64,000 nucleotides of DNA, taken from contig JANEZZ010001956.1 in assembly GCA_026122225.1 (NCBI GenBank), positions 1,800,501-1,864,500 of the forward strand, written 5' to 3'. A program made the translations under genes and the position numbers. How positions within the stretch are numbered: position 1 is the first letter of the stretch; every line of letters begins with the position of its first letter. Shown here in pieces: positions 36,201 through 48,200 of this stretch. Source of the stretch: Heloderma charlesbogerti. Its lineage: Eukaryota > Chordata > Lepidosauria > Squamata > Helodermatidae. The notes under the pieces are model-generated. The model worked only from the letters and a program-made list of their open reading frames with translations, had not been told where the DNA came from and searched no databases.

Positions 36201-39200
36201 CCAGACGTGATAGGCTACGTAAGTCTTTATGTAGCCTATCACAAATGGGGGGGGGGAACAGACTGCAAATGGCAGCGGCGGCCAGTCGGAAGACCAGCCG
36301 AAGCCGCCGCTGGAGCCACCGACGTCCAGACGATTCGCCCCAGGTAAGTCTCGTCCCAGGGGGGATCCGCAGGGGGGCGGGGGTGTGGCAGGCCGTTCCG
36401 CCACGGATTTCAGGGGGCCGAATGCACTGGAATTCGACCTCACCGAGATCCGTGGTGGAATTCTCTGACATCCCTACTGCCAGTACCTAAGCCTTAGAGG
36501 AAGCATTTTGTCACATTCCCTTCGCAATCCACACACTCCAGGAAACAGGGCTTTGAGCTACACTTCTTTATTAGTTAACAACTAGCTTCTTTACAAATGC
36601 AGATTCTAGGAAACTCTGACTGCTTAGAACTGCTAACCCACACATCTACGAATATCAATAGAGGACCCAAAGTGGAAGTTAGAGAAGTTGCCAGCGGTCT
36701 GGGCATGAATTTCTCGGTCAGACTTGCTTTGCAGGGATGCGTCTCCCTTAGGGCAGCTCCCTCCTACGTTGGCTTCCACGAGTGGCCAACCTGGCAGTGC
36801 GTCTGAACCCTGCCCCTAACTTTTCCCACTTCACTCTGCGATGGACCCAAGCTCCCCTCAAGTCATGCCCCTTGCCCTCCTTCTCTCCCTCCAAAACTTG
36901 AGTATTCATGGTGGAGGAATGGGGAGCCATTCAGGCTGGGCCATCTGTGTTTCAAGGTCTTGGGAAGAAAGTCTCGCTGTATCTGGGCTCACTAGGGAGG
37001 GTGCCTCCCTCTGTTCTCGCTGTTCCCATTCTGATTCCGAACCTGAGCTGCCAGAACTCTCCACACACTCACATTCATTCTTCACACATGTAACCTTTGG
37101 GGATAGGAAAAATCACACAAACACCAGGAAACTACCAAAGAATCAGCTATCAGGGGAAAGGGGTGTGTCCATCAGAGGAACCCCAGAGGGCTGGATTTGG
37201 CCCACAGCCTGAGGTTCTACACCCCTGGCTTATAAACACATAACCCAGCAGCTGTTATTCTTATGGCTGATAGTTGGGGCCAGAGAGCACTTCCTTTCCA
37301 CTCTGCAGTCCCAGGACAACCGGCAGTTCGAGCTGAGTCTAGCAAGGAGGGGAAAACCGGTAGTTGGCTCTTTCTGGCAGGAAGGAGGAATACAAGCTCC
37401 TCGCAGCTGCTCTGTCACTGGCCAGTGTGGACCAGGGCGGGCTCCCTCTAGCCCTAACGTTCTCCCTGGGAGGCAGCGGGGGCAGCCTCCCAGTGGCTTC
37501 TGATCCCCTGGCTAATGGCAAAGGCCAGAGTGTGCTTATAATTGTTCTCTCCATGTGTCTTTATCTCATAGAAACTCATCAGGTTCCAGGCAGTTTAATC
37601 TCACCCATCTCCCTTAATGATATACCACCAAGGATAGCACAAGCCATGGAAAATGAAGAATACTGGGACTTTAACATCTTTGAATTGGAAGCAGCGACCC
37701 ATAAAAGGTTTGTTAGCAAACAACAGCAACACACAGAACAGCATTTTCTAAAAGCTACCAAGGGTTTCATTAGGTTCTTATTCCATCTTTCCTCCCAAAA
37801 GTGCTTTTGCTAAAGCTACCAAGGGTTGCATTCGGTCTGAACTTTTGGGAGCTCGAACCAACCATTAGGAGTCCAAACCACTGGGAGCCCAAACCATTAG
37901 GAGCCTGAACCATCAGGAGCCCAAACCAACCATTAGGTCTGAACCATTTGGTCTGAACCAACTTTCCATTAGGTCCCCTAAAGCTACCAAGGGTTGCATC
38001 AGGTTCTTATTCCACCTTTCCTCCGAAATGTCCTTTTTCCTGTCAACTGCCTTGTGAGGTAGATTAGGTTGGGAGAGGGCAATGGGCCGAAAGTCCACCG
38101 GCTAGCTTCGTGGCCATTTTGTGATCAAATCCTAAATATTAGAAGGGGTCATTCTAAGCTGCATGACTTATAAATAAGTTAACTGGAGCAAACAAAAAGG
38201 TGATATTTGGAGTGTCTCTAAAGACCGAGTTGGCAAGTCCAAAATCTAGTGCCTGAGGCAGAAACTCCAACAGGTGCCTCCCTATCCCCCACCGCATCCT
38301 GGCAGTCAGAATATAATCATAAACTCAATAATTGACAATATGTTGCCCCTTAAAACCTGCCACCTCAAGAAGGGAATCTCACTCTGCCTAATGATAGAGC
38401 AAGGCTTGGGCCAGGAGTATCTGATGGTATTCCATAGGCCAGATTTTGCCTTCAGGCCACCAGTAGCTAATCCCTACCCTCAGCTTTCATTTGTGAGTGC
38501 TGTTCCTGTTGCAGTGCAATGAAACTTCATCTCAGGGTTTTTTCTTTTCGTTTTTTTAGACTGTGTATACATCTAAATGGCTCAGGACCAGATTATTTGA
38601 AGGCTATTTGAAGGACTGCCTTCTATTGTATAATCCTGTTTATATGCTAAGATCTGCTTCAGATGCCCAGCACTAAAACTGGTTAGATTGGCATGCACAA
38701 GAGACAGAAACTTCTCGGTGGTGGCCCCAAAACTGTAGAACTCCTTTCTAATTGGCATTTAGGTGGGCCATGAGGCCCTTCACTGCTGCTTTTGACTAAG
38801 GCCATAAATTGTTTTTGTGTCAGAGCAGCTTTCTCAGAGTAATCTGTATGTTTATCTGATGGGGCCACTGTATCTTACTCCTTTTTCTATGCTGCTTTGT
38901 GATGACATAGCCCTAAAAAGTGGCTTTAGAATTCTAGAAAGAAAGGAAGAAATGCCTGCATTTAAAACAACAATGCAATTCAGGCTGGTGTCATTTGCAA
39001 ATTGTTGCAGTTTTGCTTCCAATGCAATTGCTTTGAGGGGGGAAATGAATTGCTTTCTATTTCCCTCCAGGCCGTTAGTTTATCTTGGTCTCAAAATGTT
39101 TGCCCGCTTTCGGATCTGCGAGTTCCTCAATTGCTCAGAGTCGACGCTGCGGTCATGGTTGCAAGTCATTGAAGCCAATTATCACTCGTCCAACTCCTAT

Positions 39201-42200
39201 CATAACTCGACCCACTCTGCTGATGTGCTGCATGCCACAGCCTATTTCCTTTCTAAAGAAAGGGTAAAAGTAAGTTCAACTTTGTACAAGAGAGAAGGAA
39301 GAAAGGGAACCCAAGGATCCTTCTAACTCGGGGTGGACAACAGATGGCCCATGGGCCATATGCAGCCACACTGCCCCCCTTCCACACCCCCAATTTTTTT
39401 TGTACATTTACAAAGAAAATGGCACTCCGTAGTGGCTACGGAATACTAAACACACATTTCTTCATGTTCTTCTTTTCTCAGCAAACTTTGGATCCCATTG
39501 ATGAAGTTGCTGCACTGATTGCTGCCACAGTTCATGACGTAGATCACCCAGGTCGAACAAATTCCTTCCTGTGCAATGCAGGAAGTGAGCTTGCCATTTT
39601 GTATAACGACATTGCGGTGTTGGAGAGCCACCACGCTGCTTTGGCCTTCCAGATCACCATCCGGGATGAGAAATGCAATATTTTTAAAAATATGGAGCGG
39701 TAGGTTTTTAAAATAGCATTATCTGCCGTGGTAAAGCAACAGCCTCTAAATATCTTAAATTACATTTTATTTTAAAAAATGCATGGAAGTAATGGGATTG
39801 GAGAGAGATTTACACTCTGGAAGTCATACTCTAAGACCTGACTCAAACGGATTGAAAAAACACTAACTACTATGGACCTTCAAGGACTGTACCACTTCAC
39901 AAGGGACATGTTCTTCTTTTAGATGGATACTTTTGTAAATTTGTAGGGTTTTAATGAATGTTATTATATATAGGGATGTTCAGATTGTGTAAAATCAATT
40001 CCATCTGTGTTTTGCAGATTGTCAGGTGCCTATTGTTCTGACGTCCATCCATTGCTGGAATTGGATTTTTTAATTTCTGCATTTGCACAAATTTGCATTT
40101 GAGCAAATGCACACTTGTGAAAATGTCCAAATTCCCCCCAAATGCATATTTTCCCATTTTAGCCTATGGAGGAAATGCAAATTTTGGGCCAGTTTTTTAA
40201 ATTTTGTGTATTTTTCTATGACAAGATATGCACGAAATTTGGGAAAGTTAACAAACCACTCTGCAAGTCCACAGAATCTGCCCGACAGGGAGAAAGCCAG
40301 TCCACTGCAGAATCTGCTGGTCCAATTCATGAAAATCTGAACTCATTTGGTTCCATTGTGGATTTCTCCAGCATCCCTATTTGTATATTATATTTGGTGT
40401 TTTTCTTCTTCTTCTTCTTCTTCTTGTGTAAATCGCTGCATGACTCTTTTCGGTGGTGTGAAGCAATACATAAGTAAAATTAACTAACTATAATGCAGGG
40501 GGGGATCTCATCTTTGTACTTCCTCCATGTGGGACCTATATGTGGAAAGCTAGTTCATCAGGAAAAAGGTTAATCGCCCTGAAGTGCTAACTTTCCACAT
40601 GCAGGGAAATGTTGCCTTGAGGGAACATTCACTTATATCCCCAACCTGCATTTTGAAGTAGTATCATCCTGAGAGGTGTCCTTCATAGACTTTTAGAGCA
40701 GGGCAGCTTTTCCATCATCAGAAAAGAAGGATGGAAACAACGAATGATGACAAATATGATTTGGCAGTAGAGATGTAGCAGGTCTCCATGGTTTATAAAT
40801 GGATGCTAAGCCCAAACCCCTGAACAGTATATGCAGGAAGCCACTGGGAAATCTTCTATAGCAGGAGTGGGCAGAAAGTAGATCTCCAAATGTTTTGGAC
40901 TTCAACTCCCAGCATTCCTAACCATTGGCCATGCTGGCAGAGGCTTCTGGGTGTTGAAGTCCCAAACATCTGGAGATCTCCCTTCTGCCCACACCTGTTC
41001 TATAGTGTTCCCAGTTTGCCAGCACTCTCCCTCTAGATTCTTCCATCCCCTCCCAGCATTAGTAAATAAGCTGCAAACTTAAGCAGGAGATTAATCAACT
41101 AAAATTGTAGTTAATTAATCAGAAGGGGCCAATTTTAAGAGCTCAGGGCAAATTTTAATTGGTGATGCTGAAGGTTGCTTGTTGTTTTGAGTCTATTTTG
41201 GTTCTCCTGGGCTCTTGTAATAGGGAAGACGGACTTTCCTTCTAGCAAAGAGTTGCAGCATTTGTTTATTAAATCCTCACATTTCTGCCAATATCTACAA
41301 CAACAACAACAACAACAACAAAAGTATCTATCTGGAGGTTTGAGTAATACACACATCCATTTAAGCTCCAATAATTGCTTAATTTTTTCAAAAGGCGGGG
41401 GGAGGGGATTAACTAAAAATTCTTCAAATGGTTGACAGCAATAGCCAAAAAAAGCAGTGTTTTCTTTTTTTAATTCCCCACAATCAGAAAGTCGGCTGAA
41501 CCAAAGGGCTTTGAGTAAATCATCCCATGTGTTTCCCTTTTTGCCTTCCTTACACAGGAATGAATACCGAACCCTCCGGCAAGCCATTATCGACATGGTC
41601 CTGGCCACAGAAATGACCAAGCATTTTGAGCACGTCAACAAGTTTGTCAACAGCATCAACAAGCCGCTGGCTGCACTGGAAGAGAATGGGGTAAGAGGCC
41701 CTTCGAAGAAGTGGAGGGGAAATGAAAGCTGTGGGGGGATGTTAAGTACTTATACGGGAAGTAATCACCCTTCATATTTCAGGCTGAAGGCTCTTGATCA
41801 GGAGCAGAATAAAACAGTGCTGTGCTGAAAGTGTCTTCCACATTTTTTCTCAACCATTTGATGGAAAAGGAATGGCTTTTGAAAAAGTGTTCAAAGGAGA
41901 AGAAAATTTCAGAAAAAGTCTCATGGGTGGGATTCAGGGGTTCTTACCTTACTTAATGAGTTGGCCAAGAAGTGGGTGCCAGTGTCCTGTCTTTTATTGT
42001 GCAATCTTTTCTCTGGGAGCCTGCAGCCTCCCTGGCTTCCCACACTTCAGTTAAAGCCCAAGGTAAGACGTCATGAGATAACTTTGTTCTCACAGGGCTT
42101 TTTCAGATTAGGATGTGGGAGCAGTCAGGTGATGCAGAGATGTGTAATAGAAAGACAGAACACACACAGCACCCTCAGCTACCTCACAGTGATAAGGTCA

Positions 42201-45200
42201 GCTCAAGAACACCACCGAAGTGGTGGTAGAGCAACAACAACAGCAAAACCCTTAGCAAACAAGAAAGAAACTTTGCTACAACTACTGGTAATGGTGAGCC
42301 CTGTTCCAAGAAACTGTTGGAGAATTTCTCCCCCCACCCCACGGAGAAATTTGATGAAATGGTGTCCCCAATTTCTCTGCCAACAAATACGGTGGATAAT
42401 TTGAGAGGCCCTTTGCACACAGGTATAGAACAAAATCTTGGGGAGAGCTTCTGCCCATAAATCTTATTTATTTTTATTTATTTCATATATTTCTAATCCA
42501 CCCAATAACTAGTATTTACTAGGAGGGTTACAACCAGTTAAAAAACTAAAATGTCATTTTAAAACAGTTAAAAATATAAAATACAATACACATATGTAAA
42601 AGAATAAAATGCAATATAATAAAAAGCAAATACACAGTAATTGATAAAACAGCCATAATGGCCTAGCACTAGGTCTCTAAAAATCTTGAAGGGCTTTCCT
42701 CCTATTCCATCCCAAGAGCCTGTGTGGCGTAATGGTTAGAATGTTGGACTTTCAGCAGGAAGACAAAGGTTTAAATCCCCGCTCAGCTACAAAAACTGTG
42801 TCATCTTGGGCCACTAACTCTTTCTTAGCCTAAACTATCTCACAGGGCTGTTGTGAGAATAAAACTAGGGATGGGAGTGTCCTTGTACACCAGCCTGAGT
42901 TCCTTGGAGGAAGGACAAGTTAGAAATGTGCAAGTAAATAGTAAATAAGATCTGTTAGAAGGTCCTTTTTTGGATGGAATCAAGGAATCCACATTATGCT
43001 CGCTGTGAATATTGTGCACGAGGTACATTAAACCCTCATTCCACACACACTGTTTGCTTCCTGAAATTTTCCACACACACGTGGAGCTAGAAAAATGCCT
43101 CCGTTGATGTCAGTGGAGACTCCCCCCACCTCTCCGTGTGTGTGTGTGTGGAATTTTGGGGAAACAAATGTTGAGCGGGAGGTTTAATCTCCCCCTCCTG
43201 GTGTGCAGTGGTCCCAGTCTAAATCAGGGCCATGTATACTTATTGTATAGTTTTTAAAAAGGATAAGGGTGCAATCCTATGCATGTTTAGACAGAAAAAA
43301 GTCCTACAACTCCCAGCAGGCCCCAGTCACCCATGCTGGCTGGGGTATGCTGAGAGTTGTAGGACTTTTTTCTGTCTAAACATGCATAGGATTGTGCCCC
43401 AAGCCTCAGCTTACATGCTATGCAATCAACAAAATGTGTAGTTTGACCCTGTGGTGCGGCATACTGGATCTTTTCTTGCAATTGTGTTGTCAATTCAGCC
43501 ATATGTCCATTCATCTCCCCACAAGCAGCTGAGGAAATTATTTCAAAATTTGGGTTTTGTGAGAACAGAGGTTTGGCATCTCCCACCCAGTCACTTGCCA
43601 GATTCTGATGGGCTTTTGTTGTGGTTTGACAGTTCAGCCCCCCGCGGAAGACACTTTCTCTCCTTGTAATTGAACAGAAATGTGTGCTGCTGAAGAAGAA
43701 AAAGTGCTGGAAATTGAGGTTCCAGCTATGCTGCCTGTCCCTTAATATGTTGTTTACTTTTGCATAGCGGGCTGAAGGCTTCCTCTGAGTTCGTAGCCCT
43801 TTGTACAAGTCTGTGCAGGAGGTGGCTGTTTCTGCATTCTTTACAAAGGGCTTCTTTGAGTTTCCCTTGAAATTTTCCATTTATTCATTGAAAAATTGGA
43901 TTGGGCCCAAGTATTTTGAAGGCAGCGAAACAAGAGCTGAAGCACCAGTTCCTTTGGTCATCCCAGCAGTTGGTCCTTGATGAACAATGGGAATCCCATG
44001 GAGGCACCATTTGAATATATGATCAAATGGTGATGCTGAGCATAAGACAGGACTTTGGACTCCAGACTGCATGTCTGGGTTCTGCCATACAGGATCAAAG
44101 CTTTTACAAATGGCTTCATTAGTCAAGAACAGCTACTTTCCCCACTTACTAGCGCCATTTGAAATCACCCTTTCGCCACATCAGCATGCATTTTTAACCA
44201 TTCCAATTTATGGGTAAAAAATGTGTGGCAAAAGTAGTTCTGAAGGGATACCTAGCTGCTTTCAACAACCTTGAGTGTCTGTTTGTGTGTTTATATGTCT
44301 GGAGTGTGTGTGTGTGTGTGTGTGTGAAAGAGAGAGAGAGAGAGAGATTTATATATTCCAAAGAGGTAGCCAAATTAGTCCGTTGCAGCAATTACAAAAA
44401 AAACCCAAACCATAAAGTATTGTGTGACATCTTCAAGACTGAGAGATTTCGAGCGCAACCCGTGCACATTTAGACCAAAGTCCTTCAACTCCCAGCATTT
44501 CCCAACCAGCCTGAGGAATGCTGGAACTTGTGGGACGTTTTTCTATCTAAACAGGCATGCGTAGGATTACACCCTTAATGAGGCATAAGCTACACTGGCG
44601 CATCAGATGCATAAACGGTTATCTAGCAGCTCTGTGTGTGTGAGAGAGTGTGGCGGGATATAAATTAAATAAATTAAATTAATAATATAAAAGGAGCATG
44701 TGTGAACGTGTGCTACTTTGTGCACATGTGTGTATTGATCAGGAAAAATATAGGCAACTGCACTTGTTCAGAATTTGATCAAAAGTTTGAAGAGCTTCAA
44801 CATAGGAAATAAATGGAAACCATGGTGCCGCAATAATAATAATAATAATAATCATAACAATAATAATAATTATAATAATTATAATAATAATATCTTTCTT
44901 AAGGTGCAGTCCTCACCCATGCTTGCTGGGGCATGCTGGGAGTCGTACGACTTTTTTCTGTCTAAACATGCATAGGATTGCACCCTTGAAGTCCTCTTCT
45001 AAGTGACAGCCCTTCTGGTGTAGCTGTCTAGTGACAGCTATTATGTTCCCCCTCTCAGTTTTGTCTTTTCCAGGCAAAATATGCCCAGTTCCTTCAGCCT
45101 TTCTTCATAAGCCTTTCTTGTTTTCCATATCCCTAAACACCTTCACTGCCCTCCTGTGGGCCCATTCCAATTTGTCTCTATCCTTCATGAAGTGCAGTGC

Positions 45201-48200
45201 CCAGAACTGGGCACAGTCCTCCAGATGAGGACTAGTGGCTAGTGCAATAGTCCGTTCAAGCCACTATGAGTCTGTTAATGTTTGAGGTACACCAAGATCC
45301 TTTGTGTTCGCATGATATTTTTGAAGTTTCTGCATAGATGATGATGGTGATGATGTAAACTCTAGTTTAATTTGTTCAGGGTACAAACGGAGACAGTGAT
45401 TCAATAAAGAATGTCCTCACGTCTTCTGAGAATCGGATCCTGATCAAACGGATGCTAATTAAATGTGCGGATGTGTCCAACCCATGTCGGCCTCTGGAGC
45501 AGTGTGTTGAGTGGGCAGGTCGCATCTCGGAGGAATATTTTGCACAGGTTGGTGAGACACGGTGGGCTGGAGATAATTGCAACTCCACCTTTCCCCCAAT
45601 TGCCCATTATTTGGTGGTTTCCCAGCTTTGCTTAGCTCCCCCCCCCCCGCATTCTAAAATGCCTCTTCTAAGGCTTAGTTACTGGAAGGCTATTGATGGC
45701 TACTAGTCCTGATGGCTATATGTTTCTTTCAGTGTCAGAAGCAGTATGCTTAGGGACACCACTTGCTGGGGAACATGGGCAGGAAGGTGTTATTGCACTC
45801 GTGTGCTGCTTCTGGGTTTCCCATTGGCTACTGTGTGAACAGAATGCTAGACTAGATGGACCCTTGAACTGATCCAGCATGGCTCTTCTTATGTTCTGTA
45901 AGCTAAAATATGCTGGATTTGGGGGGGTTTTAGTCCTGCTCCCTTTGCCTTTGGCCCAGCCCACCACTGAAATGTGGTCCCCAAGAGATGTTTCATTATT
46001 TATTCATTCATTATTATATTTATATCCTAGCAAGAGGAAAAAAGCCAGGATGGCTTACATAGTCCTCCTTTTCCTCCTCTCCATTTTATCCTCACAACAG
46101 CCCTATGAGGTAGGTTAGGCTGAGAGTCAGTGACTGGCCCAAAGTCACCCAGTGAGCTTCATGGTCGAGTGAAGACTAGAACCCGGATCTCCTGAATTCT
46201 AGTCCAGCACTCTAACCACTGTACAACAGTGGCTCTCTGTTCGACACTGGAACAGGCGGCCAGAAAAGGGGGCAACGTCCCTGTTTGCCTTCAGCCCCCA
46301 CCCCCCACTGGAATGCGCCCCCCCCCCGAGTTTTCCCAAAATTGAATTTGGCCTCGGACTGAAAGTGGTTCAATTCTGCGGTCTGCAAGAGATCAGTAAG
46401 AAATGGATGGGGGGAGTGTATGATAGATAAATTTAATGTATTTATTGTTTATCCCATTAGATAAATATGGATACATAGCTCAAGCAGACCATTAGTCCGT
46501 TTAGCCTAGTATTATCTACTCTTGACTGGCAGCAGCTCTCTTAAGTTCTCAGCCAGAAACAGGAAGGAAAACAATGTTAGTGCTAGGGGTGTCGGAAGAA
46601 TCTGTCTGGGAGGTGGAGCTCGCCAAGCTTTCATCAGCTCACCCCTGGACTTCAGCTCACTTTCCTGACAGCTGGCCCAATTCGATCCACATCACGTTCA
46701 CGGATTTTCCTGTTTTTTTTAAATTTGCGTAAATAGCAATTTGCACAAATCACCACTGCAATTAGTGTAAAAAGGTAAAGGTAAAGGTGTCCCCAACCAG
46801 TCGTGTCCGACTCTAGGGTGCGGTGCTCATCCCCGTTTCTAAGCCGAAGAGCCAGCGCTGTCCGAAGACACTTCCGTGGTCATGTGGCCGGCATGACTGA
46901 ACACCGAGGTGCACGGAACGCTGTTACCTTTCCCGCCGAGGCGGTACCTATTTATCTACTTGCAATTTCTTGCTTTCAAACTGCTAGGTTGGCAGGAGCT
47001 GGGACTGAAGACGGGAGCTCACTCCGTCACGCAGCACTCGGGTCTCGAACTGCTGACCTGCCGACCTTCCAGTCTGCAGTTCAGTGTCTTAATCACCACT
47101 GCAATTAGTGTACTTTGCACCAATTTTGGTCATAATTCGCAGAATTTGCACGAATTGTACAAATTGCTATTGCAATTTGCGCAAATTTTTTAAAACCCCC
47201 AAAAGTTCCTGGATTTCAGGAAGAAACCTGTGGCTTGGCTTGCAAATGCAAGCTGAGTTGGGGCCACCACAGAAATATGGCGAGCCCAAAAAGGGCTGGA
47301 TTTCCCAGCGATGGACATCCTTAGATAGTGCCAAGTGAATGTCCCTGGGGAAAGTATTCCATAACTGCAGGTGGGGGGGGGGGGCATTGAAAAGGTCCTC
47401 CACAAGAACCACCATATGGATGCTTTGAACATAACCAGCGTTGGATTCTTGGCCAATTTTTGCTTCCATTCCCTACTTCCGTCACTACGGAACAGCCATC
47501 AAATGAATAAAAAAGGTGTCCATTTCATATCAAGCTCTATTGAAGAAGAGCTGTTACAGGGTATTGTTTGGTTCTCCAGCAATTGCAGTCATCTGGGAAG
47601 TGAGATTTATCACATGTGCATATAGGGAAAAAATAATAAAAGCTGAAGCAATTGGGCAGCAATCTTCTGCCCTCATTTTGGTCTGAATGTATTTATGGTC
47701 AGATCGTGGAAAGACTTGACTTCCCCGGTCTTTTTAGTGATCAGCTGAATGCCCCAACTGTCAATTCTCTGTATATTTTAAAAAATTTGCTGTTCTGCCT
47801 GTGTTTTAAAGATTGATTGCTTTAATGATTTGTTGTTTCAACTGCTTTTTGTATATTGCTTCAGGTGCCAATTCTTTAGCTGAGAGCACAGCTTACAAAT
47901 GTTTAAATGAGTAGACGAGAGCCCATTAGCAATAATAGTCTAAAATAATTGTGAAATTATTTTCTTTGCAGACAGACGAGGAGAAGAGACAAGGTTTGCC
48001 GGTGGTGATGCCAGTTTTTGACAGGAATACGTGTAGTATCCCCAAATCTCAAATATCATTCATTGATTATTTCATCACTGACATGTTTGATGCTTGGGAT
48101 GGTAAGCAATCTCTTATCTTATTACAGCGGCTCAAAAATATTTGAGGGGATCCCAGGGGCAGTGCCAGCCAGTGATGAGTTTTCTGGAAAAAATTGAATT

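Larger units (their letters stand above)
35465..37225 (+). repeat. Dispersed repeat 'C' split by a hAT element and a solo LTR
   Basis: Pieces 35465-35605, 36477-36508 and about 37087-37225 align in order to 11246-11630 (AACCTCC..CCACATTCCAGTAG, CTGCCAGTACCTAAGCC, AAGCATTTTG, CACCAGGAAAC, AGAGGGCTGGATTTGGCCC). Both inserts keep target duplications. Confidence 0.7.
45570..46385 (-). repeat. Dispersed repeat 'C' split by CR1 and MIR-like insertions
   Basis: Pieces 45590-45690, 45900-45995 and 46240-46385 align in order to repeat C in reverse (CCCATTATTTGGTGGTTTCC, CATTCTAAAATGCCTC, TTGAATTTGGCCTCGG). A plus-strand CR1 tail (about 45693-45898) and a minus-strand MIR-like SINE (about 46000-46235) interrupt it, and both are younger. 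Confidence 0.7.

Noticed and set aside
42715..42790. Possible tRNA gene
   Set aside because: It is the head of a plus-strand MIR-like SINE, followed by the MIR core.
43287..43880. 197-codon minus-strand open frame in intron 17
   Set aside because: It runs into a palindromic MITE, has no recognisable domain or family pattern, and shows no splice or start context.
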